This document shows positions 57,693 to 64,000 of a stretch of 64,000 nucleotides of DNA, piece after piece; the first letter of the stretch is position 1; each line of letters begins with the position of its first letter. Below the pieces are notes generated by a model. It did no database searches and was not told the DNA's origin. It was given only the letters and a program-made list of their open reading frames with translations. Source of the DNA: DALYJJ01 sp033763935 (GTDB lineage: Bacteria > Acidobacteriota > Terriglobia > Bryobacterales > Bryobacteraceae); the NCBI GenBank assembly GCA_033763935.1, contig JANRJO010000098.1, positions 3,372-67,371 of the forward strand, written 5' to 3'. The position numbers and the translations under genes were made by a program.

Positions 57693-60600
57693 AGAAGCTT
57701 CAAGCCTAACTGCAACTGCCGGGCGAAGGTGTTGGTGCTGGTGACGACGCCGAAGTTCTGCGAGGTGAGCGAGCCGTCGGGGCCGGACCACTCGGGCCGG
57801 TTCAGGGCGTTGAATGCCTCGGCGCGGAACTGCACGCGGAAGCGTTCATGGATAGTGGTGGTCTTGAAGATGGAGATGTCGAAGTTGTTGCGGCCGGCCG
57901 TGCGGACATCGGGGAGGCGCGAGGTGCCGTTCTGTTCGAGCGTGAGGAGCTGCCGGAAGGCGCTGGTGTCGAACCAGCGGCCGACCGTCGGGTTCTCCAG
58001 CTTCGCGCTTCGGCCGAGGCTCTGCGCGCCGCCCACGGAGACCGGTATGCCGCCTTGCGCCGAGTAGATGACGTTGAGCTGCCAGCCTTGCACCAGTGCG
58101 CGAGTGACACCGGTAGCGGAGGCGAGTAGGCTGCGGCCTGGCCCGAAGGGCAGTTCATACGTGGTGCTGACGCTGAGGCGGTAAGCGGTGTCGAAATCGC
58201 TGAGTTCCTTCACGGGGCGCAGGTCCTGGTCGTTGAGGAAGCGCGTCTGCTCGAGTTGCTTCATCCAGGTGTACGCCGTGATGAAGCTGAGACCGGAGCT
58301 GAAGCGCTTGCTGAGCTTGGCCTGCAGGGCGTCGTAGCGGATTTTGCCGATGGGCGTTGAGGAGCGGACGACGGAGGTGAACTGCGGGAAGGGCCGGACC
58401 AGTTGCCCGACGGTGGTGTTCGCGCCGGTGAGCGTACCGGTGGTGATGAGACCGCGGAACGGGTTGACGGCGCTATCGGAGAGGAAGTTTCGGCCCGTGG
58501 AGCGGAATTGCGCTTCTGCCTGGTCCCGTATGGAGGCGGGGATGCCGTTGAGCTGTTGGGACACGGAGACGCGGTCCGTGTAGGAGCCGACGTAGGCGGC
58601 GTCGGCGAGCAACTGCCAGGGAAGTTCGCGCTGGATACCGAACTGGTACTGCTGTGCGCGCGGCTGGCCACGCTCAGGGTTGGTGAAGCTGATGCCCTGG
58701 CCGGTGAGCGTCATCAGGCCATCGGCCGCCCCGCGCGGCGTGGCCAGGCCGTCGGGGAACGGGTTGCGGAGCGTGTTCACCGGTGTGAGGCTGCCGTTGA
58801 TGGTGCCGACGAACGGCGTCGAAATGCTGAAGCCGTTGCGGGTCTCATCGGTGAGAGTGCTGGCGCCGTAGAAGATGCCGTAGCCGCCGCGCAGGACCGT
58901 CTTCTGCGTCACTTGCCAGGCGGCTCCGATGCGGGGCGCGATGTTACTCCGTTGCACGTTGGCAAGACCCCGGGGCACCCCGTTGACGCCGGCAAACAGC
59001 AGCCCGCCGCGCACTTGAAACTGGTCGGCTGGGAGTTGCGCGATGGGGCTGCGGGCGTAGTTGGCCCTGGCCTGGTCCGCGATGGGCAGGTTGGTGGTAG
59101 CGTCGAAGCCGCGGTTCAGCCGGTTGTAGCGCTCCGTGTAGGCGCCCTCCCATTCATAGCGGACGCCGAGGTTGAGGGTGAGGGTCCGTGAGACGCGGAT
59201 GTCGTCCTGAAAGAGCAGGCCGTAGTACGGCAACTGATCGGCGCTGGCGACGTTGTCCTGCACGCTTCCGCTGGCGCCCAGGCCGAGGAGGAACGATGCA
59301 AGGCCGAAGCCGGCCTGCACGTTATTCACTTGCGGATTCGGGCCGCGCGTGAAGACGCTGTCGAAGTTGAACGCACCGGAAGAGGCCGCACCCTGCGAGT
59401 TGATGTTCGAGCGAAGGAGGCGGCCTTCGGCCCCGAACTTAAGAGTCTGGCGGCCGACGACCTTGGTCATCGTTCCGCGGAGCGAGTGTGCGTCCTCGAC
59501 ATTCTTGGCAAACTTGTTTGCGCCGCCCACCGTCGTGAAGCCCGCGATGGTGATCTGCGGAAAGGCGGGAACGCGAACGGTGCCCGCGTAGTTGGCGGGG
59601 AAGCCCAGGGCAGCGAGGTCAGCGCCCAGGCTGTCCGCCTGCGCCTGCGTTTTGTAGCGCGTGTAGCCGTAGCGGATGTTGAGGACCGCCGTGGGGCTGA
59701 TGGTCCAGGTGTCGTCGAGGGCGACGCCCGGCGCATCGCGCTGCTCACGGTCGGCAGTCAGTTCGTTGCGAAAAGCGCCCGCGCGCCCCACGTTGAAGCG
59801 CCGGAAGCTGTAGCGGCCGAAGATGGCGTGGCGGTCCGAGAAGCGGTGGTCGATCTTGATGACATAGCCGTTGTCGCTCACCGGGTCCTTGAAAGAGTTG
59901 AGGAAGTTGTTGGAGCCGGTGATGCTGTCGCCTGCGGCGTTGGGCAGAGGATAGCGCGCCAGCAGATTGCGGGCTACGGGGTCGAAGCGGTCGGCGGGGA
60001 TGATGTTGCCGGCGAACGGCGTGCGGGTGAAGGCATTGCCCGCTTGCGTCGTTGTGGCGGGGTCGAAGATCGTAACGGCGCCGGGCTGGCCGCTCGGGAG
60101 GCGCACGCGCGTGTTCGAGAAGTTGCCGGCGCGCTGCTCGACGGTGGGAACGGTGGCCACGAAGGCGCGGGGCACGCCCTCCCGCGAACCCTCGTAGTTG
60201 AAGAACCAGAACGTGCGGTTGCGCCCGTTGACGATCTTCGGCAGGACGACGGGGCCCCCGGCGGACGCGCCGAAGAGGTTGTAGCCGAACTGAGGGATGG
60301 TGGTGGCGAAGGGGTCGCGCGCGTTCATCGCGGAGTTGCGGATGAACCAGAAGGCGCTGCCGTGAATCTCGTTGGTGCCGGACTTCACCATCGCGTTGAT
60401 CACGCCGCCCGTGAAGCGGCCGTATTCGGCATCGAAGTTGTTGGTCTGAACCTTGAACTCCTGTGTTGCGTCAACCGAGGGGATGAACTGGATGGTGCCG
60501 TCGGTGCCGGTGTTGGGAACGCCGTCCAGCAGCACCTCATTCTGGCGGAGTTGGCCGCCGGAGATGGCCATGGAGGAGATGCCGGCGTTGGCGGTGGTGC

Positions 60601-61117
60601 GCAGGAGCGCGGAGCCCTGGCCGCGGTTGTTGATGACTATGCCGGGGGCGAGGCCGGCCAGGGAGAAGGCGTTGCGCCCGTTCAATGGGAGGTCGACAAT
60701 CGTCTTGCCGCTGATGATTTCACCGCGCGAAGCCGTACTGACTTCGAGCTGCGAAGCGTCCGCGGTGATGGTGACGCTGTTGGCGACATCGCCGGTTTCC
60801 AGCGCGACGTCGATAGTGGGGCGCTCCTGAATGGCAAGTATGATCCCCTCGCGGACATACTTCTTGAAGCCCTTCATCTCCACTTCCAGGCGATAGGCTC
60901 CGGGGGCGAGAGACGGCAACAGATAGTCGCCTGTGGCGGTGGTTCGGGTACGGGTAACGAGACCCTTTTCGACGTCTGTGGCGGTGACCTGCGCGTCGGG
61001 GACGACGGCGCCCGAGGCGTCATTGACGCGGCCGGTGATGGAACCACGGAAGTCCTGCGCGGGGAGCGCGAGGGCGAGAAGCAGCAGCGCTGACAACACA
61101 GTCAGAGTCCGGAACAT
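57686..61117 (-). CDS. TonB-dependent receptor of the xylan operon, Oar-like
   Basis: 1143 residues, ATG at 61117 (an in-frame upstream ATG at 61150 lies inside the operator). Signal MFRTLTVLSALLLLALALPAQ, carboxypeptidase regulatory-like domain (about 22-105; FRGSITGRVNDASGAVVPDAQVTATDVEKGLVTRTRTTATGDYLLPSLAPGAYRLEVEMKGF), plug (about 115-235; ISGKTIVDLPLNGRNAFSLAGLAPGIV), then the large barrel with SGTNEIHGSAFWFIRNSAMNARDPFA. Ends LGLKLLW, an aromatic terminus. First gene of the operon, under a LacI-type operator; it should import xylo-oligosaccharides. Confidence 0.93.
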   Translation of the reverse strand: MFRTLTVLSALLLLALALPAQDFRGSITGRVNDASGAVVPDAQVTATDVEKGLVTRTRTTATGDYLLPSLAPGAYRLEVEMKGFKKYVREGIILAIQERPTIDVALETGDVANSVTITADASQLEVSTASRGEIISGKTIVDLPLNGRNAFSLAGLAPGIVINNRGQGSALLRTTANAGISSMAISGGQLRQNEVLLDGVPNTGTDGTIQFIPSVDATQEFKVQTNNFDAEYGRFTGGVINAMVKSGTNEIHGSAFWFIRNSAMNARDPFATTIPQFGYNLFGASAGGPVVLPKIVNGRNRTFWFFNYEGSREGVPRAFVATVPTVEQRAGNFSNTRVRLPSGQPGAVTIFDPATTTQAGNAFTRTPFAGNIIPADRFDPVARNLLARYPLPNAAGDSITGSNNFLNSFKDPVSDNGYVIKIDHRFSDRHAIFGRYSFRRFNVGRAGAFRNELTADREQRDAPGVALDDTWTISPTAVLNIRYGYTRYKTQAQADSLGADLAALGFPANYAGTVRVPAFPQITIAGFTTVGGANKFAKNVEDAHSLRGTMTKVVGRQTLKFGAEGRLLRSNINSQGAASSGAFNFDSVFTRGPNPQVNNVQAGFGLASFLLGLGASGSVQDNVASADQLPYYGLLFQDDIRVSRTLTLNLGVRYEWEGAYTERYNRLNRGFDATTNLPIADQARANYARSPIAQLPADQFQVRGGLLFAGVNGVPRGLANVQRSNIAPRIGAAWQVTQKTVLRGGYGIFYGASTLTDETRNGFSISTPFVGTINGSLTPVNTLRNPFPDGLATPRGAADGLMTLTGQGISFTNPERGQPRAQQYQFGIQRELPWQLLADAAYVGSYTDRVSVSQQLNGIPASIRDQAEAQFRSTGRNFLSDSAVNPFRGLITTGTLTGANTTVGQLVRPFPQFTSVVRSSTPIGKIRYDALQAKLSKRFSSGLSFITAYTWMKQLEQTRFLNDQDLRPVKELSDFDTAYRLSVSTTYELPFGPGRSLLASATGVTRALVQGWQLNVIYSAQGGIPVSVGGAQSLGRSAKLENPTVGRWFDTSAFRQLLTLEQNGTSRLPDVRTAGRNNFDISIFKTTTIHERFRVQFRAEAFNALNRPEWSGPDGSLTSQNFGVVTSTNTFARQLQLGLKLLW

Positions 61118-61141
61118 GTGGAGGTCCTTCTTTCCCAGATG

Positions 61142-61155
61142 TGTAACCATTTTCA
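61142..61155 (-). promoter_or_regulatory. LacI-type operator before the TonB operon
   Basis: TGTAACCATTTTCA fits the general LacI-family consensus TGnAAnC(G/A)nTTnnCA. A near copy (TGTAATCATTTCCA, - strand) lies in the lacI promoter at 62241-62254. It sits 25-38 bp upstream of the TonB receptor start. Confidence 0.7.
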
Positions 61156-61177
61156 GGTCGAGGCCAAAAAAAAGAGG

Positions 61178-62236
61178 TCATGCTTTCACCGCCTTCAATC
61201 GCGACGGCGGCGGGGCGCAGGAGCCGCGTTCGATGAACTGGCACGGGAAGATCCTGGAAGGGATGGCGGTGGCGGGGTCTTTGAGACGCGCCAGGATCAT
61301 ACGTGCGAGTTCGGCGCCGAGGCGCTCGGGGAACACGGCGATGGAGGTCAGCGGCGGCTCGAGGATCTGGAACTCCTCGCGGTCGCCGAAGCCGCAGAGG
61401 CTGATGTCGAGAGGGATGCGATAACCGCGGCGAGTGACTTCCTTCCAGACACCCGCGGCAACTTCGTCATTGGAGGCGAAGATGGCGGTCGGCGCATCCT
61501 TTCGCCGCAGCAGTTCCGCGGCGGCGAGGCTGCCGTACTCCGCTCCGGCGGCCTCCCAGTCAGCGTCGACGGAGAGGGGCGTGAGGCCCGCCTCGCGCAT
61601 GGCCTTTTCATACGCCTTCTGACGCCGCCGGAACCACAGGTAGCCGCGATTGCCGATGAAGGCGATGCGGCGATGCCCCAGCCGGGCGAGGTAGGCGGTG
61701 GCATCGGCGGAGCCGGCTTCCTCGTCGTAGCTGAGCGTATTTTCCGGGAGGCGGTGGAAGTCGCCCTCGAAGTTGTTACCGAGCATCACCCAGGGGAGGG
61801 CATTCTGACCGAGGAGTTCGAGGAGGTTGGGAGCGTGCCGGCCGACCAGAATCACGCCGTCGACAAGCCCCTGGTCGGCGACGATACGCGGCAGTTCGAT
61901 CCGCGCCGCCTTACCCTCTATCGGGTAATCGAGTCGCGAGAAGACCAGGTCAAAGCCCTGCTCCTTGCAAACTCGTTCGCAGGCGACGAGCATCCGCATC
62001 TGCATCGAATTGAGCCCGGCGCGGTTGCCGAGGAGGAAGCAAAGGGTACGGGAGGCATTGTTGGAGATCCGCTGCCAGTGCACGTTGCGGCGGTATCCGA
62101 GTCGGGCGACAGCGTCGTGAACGGCCCGGCCGGTGGCCTCGTCGAAGTAGCCGGAGCGGTTCAGGACACGCGAAACCGTGGCGACACTGACGCCGGCTTC
62201 TCGGGCAACGTCTTTAATGGTCGGCTTCGGGGCCAA
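61178..62236 (-). CDS. LacI-family transcriptional regulator of xylan operon
   Basis: 352 residues from a TTG start. HTH: TIKDVAREAGVSVATVSRVLNRSGYFDEATGRAVHDAVARLGYRRNVHWQ (about 6-56), with the hinge helix. The sugar-binding periplasmic-protein-like domain follows (TLCFLLGNRAGLNSMQMRMLVACERVCKEQGFDLVFSR, VDGVILVGRHAPNLLELL, RRIAFIGNRGYLWFRRRQKAYEKAM, APTAIFASNDEVAAGVWKEVTRRGYRIPLDISLCGFGD). It is expected to repress the operon until xylan-derived sugar appears. Two near-identical operators support this. The gene lies 61 bp upstream of the operon and is read the same way. Confidence 0.93.
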   Translation of the reverse strand: MAPKPTIKDVAREAGVSVATVSRVLNRSGYFDEATGRAVHDAVARLGYRRNVHWQRISNNASRTLCFLLGNRAGLNSMQMRMLVACERVCKEQGFDLVFSRLDYPIEGKAARIELPRIVADQGLVDGVILVGRHAPNLLELLGQNALPWVMLGNNFEGDFHRLPENTLSYDEEAGSADATAYLARLGHRRIAFIGNRGYLWFRRRQKAYEKAMREAGLTPLSVDADWEAAGAEYGSLAAAELLRRKDAPTAIFASNDEVAAGVWKEVTRRGYRIPLDISLCGFGDREEFQILEPPLTSIAVFPERLGAELARMILARLKDPATAIPSRIFPCQFIERGSCAPPPSRLKAVKA

Positions 62237-62240
62237 TGTG

Positions 62241-62274
62241 TGGAAATGATTACATATTGCACGGAGAGTGTCAA
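62241..62274 (-). promoter_or_regulatory. lacI promoter with operator on the -10
   Basis: A -35 TTGACA (62274-62269) and -10 TAATCA (62252-62247) are 16 bp apart. The operator TGTAATCATTTCCA (62254-62241) covers the -10, fitting negative autoregulation. The start codon follows so closely that the mRNA would be almost leaderless. The -35 overlaps the stop codon of the small membrane gene. Confidence 0.7.
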
Positions 62275-62471
62275 GATCCTTCTAAGTGCGTCGCCCGACC
62301 CGGTCTTTTCAAGTCGATCGCCGCGTACACTGCGAACACGAACAACCCAAAGGACACGGCAGCCCAGTCGAGGGGCTCCCCGGGCAGCAGGTTCAGGTAG
62401 AGGGACAGAACGAAGGCGACAAAGGCGAGGGCATTGGCGGCGACCGCGGAGGTCCATGCGTGCGCGGGCAC
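62271..62471 (-). CDS. Small two-helix membrane protein
   Basis: 66 residues from a GTG start. Two hydrophobic helices (near 8-26, AVAANALAFVAFVLSLYLN, and 34-54, LDWAAVSFGLFVFAVYAAI) and a short polar tail. Not recognised as a family. It reads in the same direction as lacI, with its stop inside the lacI -35, so it is a separate unit. Other frames overlap but have no hydrophobic pattern. Function unknown. Confidence 0.5.
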   Translation of the reverse strand: MPAHAWTSAVAANALAFVAFVLSLYLNLLPGEPLDWAAVSFGLFVFAVYAAIDLKRPGRATHLEGS

Positions 62472-62606
62472 GAGTCGCCGGAAGGCTCACAGGGCGGACC
62501 AGCTCACGGCCCGGATCGAGGGGCTGCGCAGGGTACCGCCTGCGGTGGCGCTGACTCGCCTTGAAGCCCGTGTCTTCGTGGCGTAGGCTGTACAGGAGAC
62601 AAAGTT

Positions 62607-63440
62607 ATGTTTCTTGCACGATCGCTCCTGGTCATCGCGTTGGTCGCAGGGGGCACACCCGACGCTCTCGCGCAAGCCGCCGGCGCTCGAAGGTACCGGG
62701 CGGTGTTCGATGGCCCGTTTGCCGATGCCTCTCTGGCCATAACGGGGTCTCCATACTCAGGGCGCGTACAGAGCGGCGTATATGGCCGCGAATCGCAAGA
62801 GTGGGTGTACCGGGATGCGCAGGGACGGACGCGGACGGAACGGCCTATGTTCGAGACGGAGGACATCCGCCTGATCCAGATTGTCGACCCGGTCGGCGGT
62901 TATCAATATGTCGTCGATCCGGTGAATTGCGTCGCGCACCGAATCAAGAACCGCCCGGTGAGCAGCCGGGCGGCGGAAGGCATGGATCCGCGATGGCGCG
63001 AGATCGTCAACCTGGCCGCGAGGTCGTTTCACCACGAAACATTGGTCGTCCGTTTGAGCGAGTGGCGCACGACGGATGTCTCCCTGGAGGACCTGGGGAC
63101 GCGCTGGATCGATGGGGTGCTGACACGCGGCATGCGCATGACACGAGTCTTCCTGCCGGGGCCGAACGGACGCCAGAGGGTGGTCGTGACGGAGGCTTGG
63201 GTTTCGGACGAGCGGAAAGCAATCGTCGCGTCAAAACGCAGCGACCCGATCGACGGATCGTGGGAGACGAGGACGGTGGAGTACCGCCAGGGAGATCCGG
63301 ACGCCGCGCTGTTCGGGCCGCCTCCCGGCTTTGCAGTCGCTGACCACGAGGGTCCGTTCACCTTGGACGTCCGGTTGCCCGGGGAACTCCACTGTTGTTC
63401 CGCGCAGCCCGCGCATTCCCAAGTCGGGTGTCGCTTTTGA
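62607..63440 (+). CDS. Exported acidobacterial protein of unknown function
   Basis: 277 residues. Signal MFLARSLLVIALVAGGTPDALAQ, preceded by CAGGAG. Beta-rich body with SGVYGRESQEWVYRDAQGRTRTERPMFETEDIRLIQIVDPVGGYQYVVDP, then VFLPGPNGRQRVVVTEAWVSDERKAIVASKRSDPIDGSWETRTVEYRQGDPDAALFGPPPGFAV. This 'Y-R-D-x-x-G-R-T-R-T-E' and 'L-F-x-P-P-x-G-F/Y' pattern recurs in acidobacterial exported proteins whose role is unknown. Possibly a folding or lipid-carrying beta-barrel-like domain (guess). Confidence 0.7.
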   Translation: MFLARSLLVIALVAGGTPDALAQAAGARRYRAVFDGPFADASLAITGSPYSGRVQSGVYGRESQEWVYRDAQGRTRTERPMFETEDIRLIQIVDPVGGYQYVVDPVNCVAHRIKNRPVSSRAAEGMDPRWREIVNLAARSFHHETLVVRLSEWRTTDVSLEDLGTRWIDGVLTRGMRMTRVFLPGPNGRQRVVVTEAWVSDERKAIVASKRSDPIDGSWETRTVEYRQGDPDAALFGPPPGFAVADHEGPFTLDVRLPGELHCCSAQPAHSQVGCRF

Positions 63441-63465
63441 GCGCGGTGTTTGCGCTTATCAGGAT

Positions 63466-63894
63466 ATGACGACGAAAACAACCTTTCTTCGAGTAGTCGG
63501 TGCGATGCTGGCGATGGCGGGCGCGGCCCTCGCCCAGAGCGGAAGTTGCACAGGGAGCAGTCTGGCCGGGCAGCGGTGGTCGGGCGCCAGGTTTGGCGGG
63601 AACACTTCGCTGACTTTCGAGAGCGGAGACCAGTTCTCCTACGCGGTGCGATCAGGGGCGCGCACGATGGTCTCGGCGAGAGGGCGGTATGCCGTCCAGA
63701 GGTCGAACACGCGCGGAGGCGACCGTTTTCCTTCGAGTTGCCAGATTACATTTACGCCGAATGCGGTGGATGTGAAGCCGAGCGAGGACGATTTGAGAGT
63801 CTTGCAGAACAATGGGCTGCTGGATGGTAGGGAACAGACGTTCTGGATTGAGAAGAAGGCTATAGTGGTCCCAGGATTTCAGACCACCCAATAA
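63466..63894 (+). CDS. Exported protein, C-terminus read from IS end
   Basis: 142 residues, ATG at 63466. Signal MTTKTTFLRVVGAMLAMAGAALAQ, then a small beta-rich domain with two cysteines (SGSCTGSSLAGQRW, RFPSSCQITF). The final residues VVPGFQTTQ and the stop are encoded by what looks like the left end of an IS3-family element, so the original C-terminus was probably lost. Not a known family. Confidence 0.6.
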   Translation: MTTKTTFLRVVGAMLAMAGAALAQSGSCTGSSLAGQRWSGARFGGNTSLTFESGDQFSYAVRSGARTMVSARGRYAVQRSNTRGGDRFPSSCQITFTPNAVDVKPSEDDLRVLQNNGLLDGREQTFWIEKKAIVVPGFQTTQ

Positions 63895-64000
63895 GTTAGA
63901 ATCTGGCGCAGTCGTAAACGCAGGAGCGGCGATGACGACAACGCGCAAGCAGTACAGCCCGAAGTTCAAAGCGAAGGTGGCGCTGGAGGCGATCCGCGGG
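63866..64000 (+). mobile_element. IS3-family insertion sequence, left end (runs off edge)
   Basis: TGGTCCCAGGATTTCAGACC, starting at 63866, is a plausible terminal repeat beginning TG and containing a GGTC..GACC inverted pair. The transposase first ORF begins 66 bp later. The right end lies beyond the window. Confidence 0.6.
63932..64000 (+). CDS. IS3-family transposase OrfA, N-terminus (partial)
   Basis: 23 codons visible: MTTTRKQYSPKFKAKVALEA, IRG, then the window ends. R-K-x-Y-S-x-x-F-K-x-K-V-A-L-E-A is the start of the helix-turn-helix OrfA of IS3-type transposases. A GGAG ribosome site precedes it. Function: DNA binding at the IS ends. OrfB is not seen. Confidence 0.85.
   Translation, partial: MTTTRKQYSPKFKAKVALEAIRG

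Noticed and set aside
62161..62490. 109-codon - strand frame over the two-helix membrane gene
   Set aside because: No hydrophobic or family pattern; the alternative frame gives two clean helices.

Overview
The window is high-GC bacterial chromosome and almost certainly comes from an acidobacterium of the Bryobacter/Solibacter type. The argument is by family. There are three duplicated-permease (ADOP, TIGR03434) genes, two of them with a PadR regulator of the acidobacterial type (TIGR03433) plus a third PadR with only a permease stub. There is one acidobacterial VWFA-domain protein (TIGR03436), two very large Oar-like TonB-dependent receptors, and many Tat- or Sec-exported enzymes for carbohydrates. 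By eye the + strand is G-rich throughout: + strand genes favour codons ending in G and - strand genes favour codons ending in C, as expected of strong replication skew.

Layout. 1-3000: a partial AraC regulator running off the left edge, a DUF998 membrane protein, an exported protein, a PadR regulator with a broken permease remnant, and a Phd/VapC toxin-antitoxin pair between two imperfect direct repeats. 3000-8000: a glycine-zipper stress protein divergent from a three-gene sugar operon (MFS, GHL6-type hydrolase, hydroxypyruvate-isomerase-like enzyme). 8200-14100: a histidine kinase with an in-frame stop near its 5' end, hicAB, aat, a GH5-like hydrolase, guaB, and a small cassette bounded by copies of the guaB 3' end. 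14100-23550: amidohydrolase, PadR/ADOP pair, beta-lactamase-fold hydrolase, sarcosine-oxidase-like flavoprotein, SDR, a coiled-coil protein, a structured RNA candidate and a GIY-YIG-like gene. 23550-38550: sulfatase plus sugar epimerase, radical SAM, AraC/DUF4386-like/cupin group, VWFA protein, FRG-domain protein, cupin-like protein, PQQ-propeller protein, ADOP/PadR, exported methyltransferase, phosphoesterase. 38600-49900: TonB receptor, glyoxalase-fold protein, ADOP, cyclase, nagB-like gene, acetyltransferase, a four-helix membrane protein, a single-gene OLD-type ATPase cassette and a nitroreductase. 49946-62471: a tightly coupled seven-gene operon on the - strand (TonB receptor, GH115, enolase-superfamily protein, ExuT-like MFS, SDR, TIM-barrel protein, GH39-like xylosidase), preceded by its LacI-type regulator. 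62600-64000: two exported proteins and the left end of an IS3-family element.

How it works together. The most coherent system is the 61117-49946 operon. Its parts fit uptake and breakdown of glucuronoxylan oligosaccharides, with near-identical LacI-type operators in front of both the regulator gene and the operon. The most unusual pattern is that three small toxin/defence-like units (Phd-VapC; a nucleotidyltransferase stub plus partner; an OLD-type ATPase) each lie between direct repeats and contain no recombinase. The OLD cassette is the clearest case, with an exact 23-bp repeat that splits two formerly convergent gene ends.
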